From contig NC_134355.1 in assembly GCF_048569485.1 (NCBI RefSeq), positions 557,654,642 through 557,718,641 on the forward strand: DNA of 64,000 nt, written 5' to 3'. Below, piece after piece: positions 53,260 to 63,895 of this stretch. Below the pieces are notes generated by a model, which was not told the DNA's origin, made no database searches, and was given only the letters and a program-made list of their open reading frames with translations. Made by a program: the position numbers and the translations under genes. How positions within the stretch are numbered: the first letter of the stretch is position 1; every line of letters begins with the position of its first letter. Source of the stretch: Anomaloglossus baeobatrachus (taxonomy: Eukaryota; Chordata; Amphibia; Anura; Aromobatidae).

Positions 53260-53761
53260 GAAAACTTAACATCTCAATGAGGCCAGAACAGAACCACAAG
53301 TAGAGCCACAGCTAAGAGAGACTGGGAGGTATCAATAGAAGTTTAGTAACTCATAAGTTATTTGGAATTGCAGACGTAAATCTAAACAGATTTGTTTTCT
53401 GTCGACAGCCTCGTGGTTCAACCTGTCAGCCACTATATCAGGGTTTCTGCTTTTCTAGAAAGTTAACAAGATGGTAACAAAAGAAGCCATAGTTGGCCTT
53501 CAAATTGGCTCTGATGGTCTCTGTAATTATTGATGTCAAGACACAGTGACCTGGCTACAGGTTCAGATGACTGGTGGCCATTACATTATTGGAGATAGAC
53601 TGGCAATACACAAGCGGGAAGCGGATTTCACTGGCAGGGCTTTTTACACGCATGGCTTCCTTCTAGTAACTTTATGAATGGCAGCAGAAAACTGCAAAAA
53701 AATGATAAACTAGGTAGACTTCCTATATTCTATATTTTCAGAGGAAGCGCAGCTTGATGAG
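53260..53761. other. No recognisable feature
   Basis: About 500 bases of ordinary composition with no coding region, array or transposon terminus that I can identify. Possibly single-copy host sequence. Confidence 0.45.
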
Positions 53762-53764
53762 TAA

Positions 53765-54269
53765 GGCTGCTTTCACACCTCTGGATTTTCTTGTGCGGCA
53801 CAATCCGGCACTTTGCAGGAAAAACGCAACCGGTTTCTTTTGCTGCCGGTTGCGTTTTTCCTGCATAGCCTTTAATTAGTGCCGCATTGTGCCCCATGGG
53901 CTTGCGTTCCGTCCGGTTTTTGCCGCATGCGGCAGATTTAGCTGATGCAGCGGCCGGATGGAACATTGCCTGGCACGTTTTTTTGTGCAGCAAAAAAAAC
54001 CGTGCCGCATCCGGCCGATGCGGCGCATTTTTCAATGTATGCCTATGGACGCCGGATGCGGCGCGATGTGGCAAAAACCGCATCCAGCCGCCGCATGCGG
54101 TTTTTGCCTGCCACTGCGCATGCTCAGTAGCATGCCGCATGCGGCAAAAACCGGACGGGCCGCATTTAAAAAACTTATGCAAAGGATGCGACTTTTTTGC
54201 CGCATCCGTTGCATAGGTTTTAAAGCCGGACTGGCCGGCCCTGCACCTACCGGATGTGTGAAAGCAGCC
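53765..54269. mobile_element. MITE, GGCTGCTTTCACAC type, TAA target
   Basis: 505 bp, ends GGCTGCTTTCACACCTCTGG and (inverse) GGCTGCTTTCACACATCCGG, TAA at 53762-53764 and 54270-54272. The interior is saturated with GCCGCATGCGGC and GGATGCGGC motifs in both senses, so many frames on both strands look alike. The interior pair GGAAAAACGCAACCGG / CCGGTTGCGTTTTTCC lies at 53817-53862. Confidence 0.9.
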
Positions 54270-54320
54270 TAACCTGATCTGAGGCAGGTGTCTGCTGGGC
54301 GGCTCCCTCCACCTTCTCAA

Positions 54321-54722
54321 GGTACAGTCACACATAACGAGATCGCTAGCGAGATCGCTGCTGAGTCATGGTTTCTGTGACGCAGTAGCGATCCCGTTAG
54401 CGATCTCGTTATGTGTGACATCTACCAGCGATCAGGCCCCTGCTGTGGGATCTATAGTCGTTGCAGAATGGTCCAGGCCATTTTCTTCAAAGGCGATGTC
54501 CTGCTGGGCAGGACACATCGCTGTGTTTGAGACTGTGTGACAGGGTCACAGTGACTGCCGAGATCATTATACAGGTCGCTACTGCGACCTGTATTGTTCC
54601 TGCATCGCTGGTAAGATCTGAATGTGTGACATCTCACCTGCGACCTCCCAGCGACTTACCTGCGATCCCTATCAGGTCGCATCGTTTTCGGGATCGCTGG
54701 TAAGTCGTGTGTGACTGGGCCT
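54321..54722. mobile_element. MITE with CAGTCACACA ends
   Basis: Ends GGTACAGTCACACATAACGA and (inverse) GGCCCAGTCACACACGACTT. Interior inverted pair ATAACGAGATCGCTAGCGAG and AGCGATCTCGTTATGTGTGA at 54336-54420, plus many GCGATC motifs. Target duplication not clear. Confidence 0.75.
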
Positions 54723-54724
54723 TT

Positions 54725-55149
54725 AGGTCCACCAGATGGAAAGGTCTCGCCTGACTTGTCTATACGGAGACACTCGTCAGTCCAGTGGAAGCCTCCAAAC
54801 AGCTAGCACTGATGAAAGGGTGTAAACATGTCTTTAATGATTATGGGTGTAGCAAAATAGAGTAAACCTTCATTTACTTCCTTGCACGTTGTATGCTAAG
54901 TATATGCAAACTGCACCAGGTTTTCTTCCATGTCCCCAGCACTTTGCTGTAGAATGACTACGCTACCAATCCTTTTTGGATATATATCTGGTGGGTTATG
55001 GTCTTTGCAAATGTGAACATTTACTGACAAAACCTGGGACCTTGGAACGCCTATTTGGCATTTATTTAGCAATTCCTTGGTATATGCTTATTAGAATTTT
55101 TTTTGTAGTACTAATAGTTCCTAATCGCTTTGTTTGCTATCGGGTTCTA
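54725..55149. other. No recognisable feature
   Basis: AT-rich sequence with no coding region or transposon terminus that I recognise. Confidence 0.4.
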
Positions 55150-55325
55150 CCTCCTCTCCTATACTATAATACACTTTATTTTTATAGTGCCAACATATTC
55201 TGCAGCACTTTATATATCAGAGGTTCATGTACAGGCAATATTAGACATTAGAGTAACACATCTCACCAGCTCAATCATGGTGCGGGCCCTGCTCACAAGA
55301 GCTTACCATCTGTAAGGAAGTAGGT
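55150..55325 (-). mobile_element. L2/CR1-type LINE 3' tail, antisense
   Basis: Starts with TATACTATAATACACTTTAT and TTTTATAGTGCCAACATATT then CTGCAGCACTTTA, the inverse of the tail motif seen in sense at 10447-10490 (GCGCTGCGGAATATGTTGGC then GCTATAGAAATAAAG). Ends near CACAAGAGCTTACCATCTGT. Only the 3' UTR is present. Confidence 0.7.
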
Positions 55326-55572
55326 ATGACCCAAAAAAGTTCTTGTATTTAGACATGGAAAATCTTCTGAAAATCCTTTGTTACACTCCCTTAATAAAGA
55401 CCATAAAAATTTGCACTAAATAAGATGACTTGTATATCTGGAATGGCTTGGGTGACTTAAAATAAAAATGAAACAGATTACCCGAGGGTGCAGCAGGGAT
55501 AAACTGGGGGCAAAAACATGTTACTTTTGACCTGATGACAGGTCAAATTAGAACTGTGAACACAGGAATTAA

Positions 55573-56700
55573 AGGCAACCTATCAAGCCCTCAGTGCACC
55601 CAGAACTGCGAGCAGATGTAGAATCCCTGCCTAACTGTCCCAGCATTTACTAGCATACATAAACAGATCTTTAGCCCTCGATTCCACTTGCGCATAGCTT
55701 CCAATGCGAGGGCATCAGAAGCGGTATGCTAATGGTCATTGGCTCCGGCTCTGCTGCGAACATGAGCAGAGGGTCATGCAACTGTGATCGGATCACAGCT
55801 GGGAAGAAGAGGGGGGGAGCACTTTCATCCTCTCCTCCTCCTATGCGAGTCTTGCCGTATATCAAACTGCAGTGTGATGTTTTACACACACCCATAGACT
55901 TGTATAGGTGCTTGTGAGTTGAGACTCGCTGCCAAACCCAGCATGCTGCAATTCTTTACTCATGCTGATGTGGCATGAGAAATCAGTCACAGATGGACAC
56001 TGCTTCATTGTTTTGGAGTGCAGTCTGTTTTATCAGATTGCACTCGTCTGTGCAAAATGCAAATGGAACTGAGGCCATAGAAAAAGCATTTCTCAAGATT
56101 GTTTGAGATGCTAGTGAGGGCTGTGACTAGTCCCTGTGGGCGTGCTAACATGCTTTGACAGCAAGCATCATGGCAGAGTGATACAAATGCACACTGTTTT
56201 GTACTCATCCACTTTCAGCTTTTTATACTGGGTGTATGCATCTTGGCTTCAAAGAAACTCGCTGCCCATGATCTGAAGTCGCCCACACTTCCGGTCATGT
56301 GCACTACTCAAAAACTGGCTGTATGTGTCCTGACTTCAGAGAGTAGTAGTGCGCATGACCAGACGTGTGGACGTCTTCCAATCATGGGCACTGAGCATCT
56401 TTGAAGCAAGGGTGCATATTGCCGGCGTCAAAGGAGCTCAATGTTAACTGGTACAAAGCTGCACCCATGCACAGATTTGTATCTCGTTGCCATTGTAAAG
56501 CAGGTTATCGCGCTCAGAGGGGTGTGCTAACATGCTAAGTGGGCCGACTAGTTGCACCCCTCAGCATCTCCTAAATGATCTTTAGACATACTTTTTCGAA
56601 AGATCTGTTTATATATGCTAGGAAGGTTAGGCGGGGATAATAGATCTGCACCCAGAACTGCCAGTGTTTCTGGGTGCACTTAGGACCTGACAAGTTCCTT
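55573..56700. mobile_element. TTAA-type MITE with nested insertion
   Basis: Left end AGGCAACCTATCAAGCCCTC and right end AGGACCTGACAAGTTCCTT; TTAA at 55569-55572, TGTA at the right. Inverted interior: CACCCAGAACTGCGAGCAGA against GATCTGCACCCAGAACTGCC, and TTTACTAGCATACATAAACA then GATC against GATCTGTTTATATATGCTAG. A MITE related to 51693-52151 occupies about 55676-56083. Confidence 0.75.
55676..56083. mobile_element. Nested MITE, relative of 51693-52151
   Basis: Contains the palindrome-like CTGTGATCGGATCACAGCTG at 55781-55800 and shares CATGCTGCAATTCTTTACTC-like, CATAGACTTGTATAGGTG-like and GATTGCACTCGTCTGTGCA-like blocks with the other copy. Ends are decayed (GCCCTCGATTCCACTTGC and GAACTGAGGCC). 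Confidence 0.55.
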
Positions 56701-56703
56701 TGT

Positions 56704-57245
56704 AAAGGGACTTTGTCAGCAAAGAATGACTATTCATACCAAGTGCATGCGCTCAGTGGATCATGGCGGCCAAATATTTAACTGAACCTTCCCACCTGTT
56801 TTGTTTCCCCTTCTATCTCCAACCTCCTCTACTCTTTGATAGCTTTGGTGTCATAGATCTAGAGAAGGACGGAGTTAGGTGGAAAACAAGCAGGTGTGAA
56901 GGTGCACTGAACAGTTTGGCTGTGTCTTGATAGACTGCACGCCTGTCCTTTGTTTGAATAGTCAGCCTGTTTGGGGTAGTGCTATAGTGATGTTACTTGC
57001 TGGGGCGGTACAGGCCTCCGCATGCCAGGGATTCTGCCAATTTGCACTGCTGTGTTGCTAGCTCGTTACTACTGATCTGAGGCGGCAACAGAGTGCAAAT
57101 CGCACAGCACATGCTCACTAGACGAGACCTTGAAACAAGTGTCACAGATGACTCTTCACACCAGGGAGGGGACAGAGGATGCGGCAGTGACCATAGTCTG
57201 TGCTCCGTCATGAAGCTTTGAGTATCCCAGCATCCTTAGGTTTAG
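56704..57245. other. MITE fragment and unassigned sequence
   Basis: 56704-56965 begins AAAGGGACTTTGTCAGCAAA and shares ATAGATCTAGAGAAGGACGG and GGTGGAAAACAAGCAG with the fragment at 42220-42600. From 56970 to 57245 I see nothing assignable. Confidence 0.45.
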
Positions 57246-58330
57246 TGATGGGTGGACCCAGACTGTAAAAGTCTGAACCCATGTGGGTTTAAGGGTACTA
57301 GAGCTCCGGGCTCCAAATTCTCATGGACTTCCTGGTATAGATCTGGAATCGGCGCTTGAGTGATTTTAAAAAAAAAAAAACAAAAATAAAGGGAAAAATA
57401 TAAAGAAAATAATACAGCAAGCGGGCTGTACTTACCAAGTCTTCGGTGCAGCTATAACTGCTCCCACAGCCACTCATTCACTTCCGGGGCCGTTTATTAC
57501 CTTCATTGCATATGCACTTCTTTCCCCGCCCACTGGAGTCTGATTGGTTGCAGTTTGACGCGCCCCCATGCTGCGTGACAACATGTCTGACGCTTCCAAT
57601 CAAAGACCCTGTATGCGAGTCTCTTACCGTAAAAATAAAAAATTGGCGTAGCGTCCCCCATATTATACCAGCACAGATAAAACATACGGCTATAGGCTAC
57701 AGCCCCCAGCCATGCTCTTATTTTGGCTGTGTCAAAATAAGAGGAACCCCATGCGGCTTTTGTTTAATTACTTTAAATAAATTGTTAAAAAAACAGTGTG
57801 CAGTCCCCTCCCGATTTTGATACCGAGCCATGATAAAGCCCAACAGCTGGGGACTGGTATTCTCAGGCTGGGGAGACTCATTATTCTCCCCAGCCTAAAA
57901 ATAGCAGCCTGCAGCCGCCCAAGATTACCACTTCCATTAGATACGACAATACCAGCACTTTTTCTTCACTTTTCTTTCTTCCCGATTGCCCTGGTGTTGC
58001 GGCAGTCTGGGGTATAAGGGGTTAATCACTGCCACTAAACCCTAGATTAGTAATAGGGAGGGTGTATCAAACCCTCCCTCCCCATTACTAATCTGTGGAA
58101 AAAAAAACGCCAAAAAAAATCCTTTGTTTAAAATAAGATTAAAAAAGCACCCTCTTTCACCACTTTATTAACCCCAAAACAACCTGCAGGTCTGATGTAA
58201 TCCACACGAGGTCCCACCATAATTCCAGCTCTCCTACATTACTGAAGGCACAGTGTGTGATCATGGTACATCAGTGGTGACGTCACTCAGGTAAGTTGTG
58301 GTCCCAACTGGAGGTTTCCACAGTCTCAAT
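57246..58330. mobile_element. Non-autonomous hAT-type element, right end missing
   Basis: Starts TAGTGATGGGTGGACCCAGA then CTGTAAAAGTCTGAACCCA, a hAT-type terminus with a subterminal inverted GACT pattern. Interior blocks GGTATTCTCAGGCTGGGGAG, TAAAAATAGCAGCCTGCAGC, GGGGTTAATCACTGCC and the pair ACTAATCTGTGG / CTAGATTAGTAATAGGGAG are typical of a frog-type element. Contains A-runs at 57368-57380. No transposase, and no matching right terminus. Confidence 0.65.
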
Positions 58331-58359
58331 GACTCAGTGACTTCATATGAGATGACTTA

Positions 58360-59112
58360 ACAGAATTTGATAACTTTAGGTTCTTATATTGAAAATGTTC
58401 ATTATTTTTTTTTGTCACAAAATGGTGCTTTAGCCCTACACTTTTTTTACTTTTGCAAGAGGTAACACGAAAAAGTGTACCATACAGTTTGTTACCCACT
58501 TTCTTGTTACATGTTACCCATTTCCTTACATGTCGTCAGAATCTACTGTTTGGCCACACGACAGGGCTCTGGAGGGAAGGAGATATTTGGCTTTTGGAGC
58601 ACAAAGTTTGCTAGAATAGATTGCGATTGACATTTGCGGAGCCCTTACAAAGCCAGATCAGCAGAAACACCCCCAAAGTGACCCCACTGCAGAAATTGCA
58701 CTTCACAATTAATCTACGGCTCCAGTGAGTGTTTTGTAGCATCCACGCTACGATTTTTCTGGAGAATTGCAAACATGGCAGCCTTTGTGTCCCCATGTAC
58801 TGTAGCGCCTCCATACTGTGTCCAGCTCGTGCTTCTGGAGACACACACCATAAATTAAGTGCGCTTTTCCATTACAATAATGGCAAACTTGTGGCCACTT
58901 ACTACAGGTGACGGGGGTGGGGGTGTTTGGTAGTGCAAATTTCACAGAAATTTAACGGGGGGGGGAGCCATATCGCTTTTCCAGAGTCTTTGTTCTACCA
59001 GAACCGTGGAAGCCCCCTATATTTCCAGTTACATGACTACCCTGAGCGGGGGCTGGGTTTGTGCAGGATAAGTTATGGTCTTTTGGTAAAATGATTTGAT
59101 AGCGTTTCAGTA
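58360..59112. repeat. Interspersed repeat, unclassified
   Basis: Non-coding sequence with CCACACGACAGGGCTCTGGA, AAGTGACCCCACTGCAGAAA and TCGTGCTTCTGGAGACACAC, which I recognise as a recurrent amphibian repeat type though I cannot name its superfamily. A G-run occurs at 58957-58966. Confidence 0.4.
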
Positions 59113-59113
59113 T

Positions 59114-59225
59114 AAGGCTGGGCTCACACTCATGTGTCCTGGCTGTGCAATTCATTTGGGGGTTTTCGTGTAAATCCCCCTCCAAAAATGCGATTCTGAT
59201 AAAACCCCTTACTGAAGCACTCATT
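59114..59225. mobile_element. MITE left fragment (GGCTGGGCTCACAC)
   Basis: TAA then GGCTGGGCTCACACTCATGT, the form of MITE ends used throughout the window. It is cut at 59226 by the TTAA element; a right half would be expected after 62034 but I cannot recognise one. Confidence 0.5.
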
Positions 59226-59647
59226 TTAACCCCTTCAGCCCCCGGGCACTTTCCGTTTTTGCGTTTGTTTTTTGCTCCCCTTCTTGTGAGAGCCGTAACA
59301 TTTTTATTTTTCTGTCAATCTTGCCATATGAGGGCTTGTTTATTGCGGGACAAGTTGTACTTTTAAATGAAACCATAAGTTTTACCATATGGTGTACTGG
59401 AAAACAGCAAAAAAATTCCAAGTGTGGAAAAACTGAAAAAAAGTGTGATGGCACAATAGTTTTTGGGATGTTTTTATTCACAGTGTTCACTATATGGTAA
59501 AACTGATGTGTGGGTATGATGCCTGAGGTCGGTGTGAGTTTGTAGACACCAAACATGTATAGGTTTACTTGTATCTAAGGGGTTAAAAAAAATTCATAAG
59601 CTTGTCTAATAAAAGTGGCGTACGTTTTACGCCATTTTCCGAAACCC

Positions 59648-60366
59648 AAAATACAAAAAAGACCAAAGGGAGAAGGGCTGTAAAATCATTATGTCAATCC
59701 CCAAAGATCTCTTATATTACCCTTAAAGTAGGATTAAATGTCTCGAAAAACTCCATCATAATGACTACTAGAATGGTATGTACACACAAAAAGGAGTACG
59801 ATTTCCATAAAATATAGTAATCTTTATTAGAAAAATAGAGTAAAAACACTAATACATACAAAATAGTATTACAATTGTGAGGATAAAGGAGGACCTCTAC
59901 CAAAACATCACCCCCCACAATAGTGTGTGTGTGTGTGTGTGTGTGCGCTCAATAAGAGCATATAATAATGCCTGTGACAACCATGCAGACAGAAAAAGTA
60001 AACATATCCTAGGATCAGATAGTAAACTGCTGCATTGAGTGCACAGAGGCTCCAAAACTTGGCCAAGGGTAAATACCTATATACCAATCATAAGAGTAAC
60101 ACCAGATGGAGTAATTAATATAACTTACCCATGCAGGGACAGAAGGAGCACAAGAGCACACACAGTGGGGGGGAAGAGGAACCGCAACCAATCCCGAACG
60201 CGTATCGCTATTGCTTCCTCAGCAGGACGGAGGCAGGGGTGGAGGTCCTCCTTTATCCTCACAATTGATGTAATACTATTTTGTATGTATTAGTGTTTTT
60301 ACTCTATTTTTCTAATAAAGATTACTATATTTTATGGAAATCGTACTTTTTTTTTTTGTGTACACA
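59648..60366 (+). mobile_element. Retroposed sequence with inverted arms, 16-bp TSD
   Basis: Flanked by CCATTTTCCGAAACCC at 59632-59647 and 60367-60382. Arms of about 105 bp, 59796-59898 and 60240-60345, are inverse copies (AGTACGATTTCCATAAAATA against TATTTTATGGAAATCGTACT; ATTGTGAGGATAAAGGAGGA against TCCTCCTTTATCCTCACAAT). Between them are a (TG)n run at 59926-59944 and CCCGAACGCGTATCGCTATT then GCTTCCTCAGCAGGACGG. The right arm ends in a T-run, then GTGTACACA. The target length points to LINE-driven insertion; the family is unknown. Confidence 0.75.
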
Positions 60367-60466
60367 CCATTTTCCGAAACCCGTAGCGTTCTCATTTTTT
60401 GGGATCTATGGCTCAGTGACGGCTTATTTTTTGCGTCTCTAGCTGACGTTTCTAATGGTACCATTA

Positions 60467-60915
60467 GGCTATGTCCGCACGTTGCTTTTTACCTGCTTTT
60501 TACCTGCTTTTTTGCTGCTTTTTCAACTGCAGCGTTTAATGCCAAAATGTTTGTGTTCTGCTTTTCAAGCAAAGTCTATGGGAATTTGGGTTTCTTGTCC
60601 GCACTATGCAGTTCAAAATGCAGCCTTTTTGTTGCAGAACTTTGGTCAAAAACTCAGCTTTGCAGTGCAAAACCCAAATGGCAAAAACAATTGACATGTG
60701 AATTGTTTTTGCCATTTGGGTTTTGCACTGCAAAGCTGAGTTTTTGACCAAAGTTCTGCAACAAAAAGGCTGCAGTTTGAACTGCATAGTGCGGACAAGA
60801 AACCCAAATTCCCGTAGACTTTGCTTGAAAAGCAGAACACAAACATTTTGGCATTAAACGCTGCAGTTGAAAAAGCAGCAAAAAAGCAGGTAAAAAGCAA
60901 CGTGCGGACATAGCC
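60467..60915. mobile_element. Near-perfect fold-back MITE, TTA target
   Basis: 449 bp, TTA at 60464-60466 and 60916-60918. Almost the whole element is one inverted repeat with arms of about 215 bp meeting at CAATTGACATGTGAATTG (near 60688-60706). The main difference is an extra TTTTTACCTGC unit in the left arm. Both strands therefore encode nearly the same open frames. Ends are GGCTATGTCCGCACGTTGCT, related to the GGCTATGTGCGCAC family at 44371. Confidence 0.95.
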
Positions 60916-61324
60916 TTAGATGCTACGTTTTGATCGCCTGTTATTGCATTTTGCGTAAAACTTGCGGTGACCAAAAAACGTAATTTTGGTGTTTGGAATT
61001 TTTTTTGCCACTACGCCGTTTACCAATCAGATTAATTGATTTTATATTTTGATTGGGCATTTCTGAACGCGGGGATACCAAATGTGTATATTTAATTTTT
61101 TTTTTTTAAACCCTTTAATTTTCAATGGGGCAAAAGGGGGGTGATTTGAACTTTTTAGGTTTTTTTTTTAATATATACTAGTCCCCCTACGGGGCTATAA
61201 TGCAGAGCGATCGGATTGCTGATTGCTATCTGCTGATCACAGCTATACAGCTGTAAACAGCAGATTTGATCACTTCCTGATTCATTCAGCTCCTGGCCGA
61301 GTGAAAACTAAAGTGATTCGTCAT

Positions 61325-61704
61325 TATTTTTTTATGGAGCACCATTAATTCCATGGTGCTGTACATGAGAAGGGGTTACATACAGAATACATACACAAGT
61401 TACAGTAGACAGACTAGTACAGAGGGAAGAGGGCCCTACCCTTGCGGGCTTACAATCTATCGGATTTTGGGGAGGAGACAGTAGGCGGGGTGTAGATTGG
61501 TCGGGCAGCAGCCCCGCTCGGTGGTCGGACGGGCGGCTCCGCACGATAGTGAAGCAGTGAGGTCATTGTAGATTATAGGCATGTCTGAACAGATGGGTTT
61601 TCAGGTTCCGTTTGAAGCTTGCAAGGGTAGCAGTCTGACGTGTTGAGCCAGCGAGTTCCAGAAGACTGCGGATGCTCGGGAGAAGTCTTGAAGTCGGTTG
61701 CGTG
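61325..61704 (-). mobile_element. L2/CR1-type LINE 3' end, antisense
   Basis: Minus-strand end of a LINE: 3' UTR motif GCACCATTAATTCCATGGTG then CTGTACATGAGAAGGGG, CCCTTGCGGGCTTACAATCT, and coding remains (FKRNLKTHLFRH-like: AACAGATGGGTTTTCAGGTT then CCGTTTGAAGC is its inverse). CGTCAT flanks both sides (61319-61324 and 61705-61710), a short likely target duplication. Same broad family as 1031-1580. Confidence 0.75.
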
Positions 61705-62034
61705 CGTCATAGCTGCTGGCATCATCTCATGACCCTGTGCTACCATGGCAACCACCAAAAGTCACAGGATCACTCACGTAACTTCCGGTGGGGGCGGCGG
61801 TAAGTGAAAATCATGACCGCACGTATATACATAAATACATTGGCAGCGAGATTAAGGGGTTATTGTTACGGGTGGAATGCGATTCCACTCGTAACATGCA
61901 GGCACACATGTCAGCTGTTGAAAACAGCTGATATGTGCGGCGCGGATCGCCGCATCCTGGTTGCGGCAGGGGGCGGAGCTTAACGTCACACGCTCCATGA
62001 CAGATATATCCGTCAAAGGTCGTGAAGGGGTTAA

Positions 62035-62375
62035 TAGGGCAGGTGTAGACACTTTTGACTCCCATTTGCCGTCTGTTTCACTGGTGTCAATCTTTTTAGG
62101 CGTGCACAGAGCTGAAATGATTGGACACCGCTGAAACAGAGTCCATCGGCCTCATTATAAGTGACTGGTTCTGTCGGGGTTTTGTCTGAACTTCGCGTTT
62201 TGGGACTTACATGGAAACTCCTGACGTAAGTGCTCAACAGAGAGCGCAGGATCAGTTGAGCCTTTATTCTAATTTTTGGGAGGTAGTCATTAAAACTCTC
62301 ATAGAGGCTCGCACTGGGCCGAGCACTGAGCGTACCAGAACCCAGCGATGCTCGCTCAAGTGGTCAGTGTACATA
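62035..62375. other. Unassigned sequence
   Basis: About 340 bases between the TTAA element and the Tc1. Contains an imperfect inverted pair TCTGTTTCACTGGTGTCAAT / ATTGGACACCGCTGAAACAG around 62075-62140. No coding region. Confidence 0.4.
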
Positions 62376-63895
62376 CACTGATAGACTGCAGAATATTAGG
62401 CAAATGAGTATTGATCACATGATAATTTTTATACACGTTGTCCTACTCCAAGCTGTATAGGCTTGAGAGCCAACTAGCAATTAAGTAAATCAGGTGATGT
62501 GCATCTCTGTAATGAGGAGGGGTGCGGTGTAATGACATCAACACCCTATATAAATGTGCTTAATTACTAGGCAACTTCCTTTCCTTTGGCAAAATGGGTC
62601 AGAAGAGAGACTTGATGGGCTCTGAAAAGTCCAAAATTGTGAGATGCCTTGCAGAGGGATGCAGCAGTCTTGAAATTGCCAAACTTTTGAAGCGTGATCA
62701 CCGAACAATGAAGCATTTTATGGCAAATAGCCAACAGGGTCGCAATAAGCGTGTTGGGCAAAATAACTGTCCATGAATTGAGGAAAATCAAGCTTGAAGC
62801 TGCCAAGATGCCATTTGCCACCACTTTGGCCATATTTCAGAGTTGCAACGTTACTGGAGTATCAAAAAGCACAAGTTATTGTTAGGTGTGCCATACATGG
62901 GGACATGGCCAATGTAAGGAAGGCTGAAAAACGACCACCTTTGCACAAGAAACATGAGATAAAACGTTAAGACTGGGCCAAGAAATATCATAAGACTGAT
63001 TTTTCAATGGTTTTATGGACTGATGAAATGAGTGACTCTTGATGGGCCAAATGGATTGGCCAGAGGCTGGATCAGTAAAGGGCAGAGAGCTCCACTCCGA
63101 CTCAGACGCCAACAAGGTGGAGGTGGGGTACTGGTATGGGCTGGTATCATCAAAGATGAACTTGTGGGACCTTTTCCGGTTGAGAATGGAGTGAAGCTCA
63201 ACTCCCATACCTACTGCCAGTTTCTGGAAGACAACTTCAAGCAGTGGTACAGGAAGAAGTCTGTATCGTTTAAGAAAAACATGATTTTCATGCAGCACAA
63301 TGCTCCATCACATGCATCCAACTACTCCACAGCGTGGCTGGCCAGTAAAGGTCTAAAAGAGGGAAAAAATAATGACATGGCCCCCTTGTTCACCTGATCT
63401 GAACCCCATAGAAAACCTGTGGTCCCTCATAAAATGTGAGATCTACAGGGAGGGAAAACAGTACACCTCTTGGAACAGTGTCTGGGAGGCTGTGATGGCT
63501 GCTGCACGCAATGTTGATTGTAAACAGATCAACCAACTGACAGAATCTATGGATGGTAGGCTGTTGAGTGTCATCATAAAGAAAGGTGGCTATATTGGTT
63601 ACTAATTTTTTTGTTTTTGCATGTCAGAAATGTTTATTTGTAAGTTTTGTGCAGTTATATTGGCTTACCTGGTGAAAATAAACATGCGAGATGGGAATAT
63701 ATTTGGTTTTTATTAAGTTGCCTAATAATTCTGCACAGATATCCTCGTAAGATAGCCAAATCTAAAAAAAAAACAATTTCCAAAAATATTAAGCTTTGAT
63801 ATTTTAGTCTTTTGGGTTGATTGATAACATAGTTGTTGATCAGTAATAAAAAAAAAATCCTCTAAAATACAACTTGCCTAATTCTGCACACAGTG
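62376..63895 (+). mobile_element. Tc1-like element, nearly full length
   Basis: 1.5 kb with left end CACTGATAGACTGCAGAATA then TTAGGCAAATGAG and right end TTGCCTAATTCTGCACACAG then TG, inverted repeats of a common vertebrate Tc1 type. TA precedes at 62374-62375; the right TA has decayed to TT in a T-run. It encodes a transposase at 62594-63605. The same family supplies the truncated copy at 38325-38952. Confidence 0.9.
62594..63605 (+). pseudogene. Tc1-like transposase, frame broken, catalytic Asp lost
   Basis: Start ATG at 62594: MGQKRDLMGSEKSKIVRCLA, a helix-turn-helix with LEIAKLLKRDHRTMKHFMAN and the KRVGQNN linker. The frame then stops at 62774-62776 and breaks again around 62770-63040, so the middle is split. 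The first catalytic block is WTDEM (Asp codon 63022-63024). The second should read MQDNAPSHAS but is MQHNAPSHAS (His codon at 63296-63298), so a metal-binding Asp is lost. The third, SPDLNPIENLW, is intact, with a frameshift shortly before it. C-terminus GGYIGY. Inactive. Confidence 0.92.

Larger units (their letters stand above)
59230..62030. mobile_element. TTAA-flanked element (CCCCTTCA ends), three insertions inside
   Basis: TTAA at 59226-59229 and 62031-62034; left end CCCCTTCAGCCCCCGGGCAC and right end the inverse of CCCCTTCACGACCTTTGACG. TTAA plus CCC..GGG tips suit piggyBac; Kolobok is the alternative. Interior motifs TTATTGCGGGACAAGTTGTA, ACACCAAACATGTATAGGTT and TTTTGATCGCCTGTTATTGC are collinear parts of one non-coding element. 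Insertions: 59648-60366, 60467-60915 and 61325-61704. Confidence 0.8.

Noticed and set aside
60334-60974. Several frames on both strands with the same Cys/Phe-rich protein
   Set aside because: Identical frames on opposite strands only reflect the near-perfect fold-back element.
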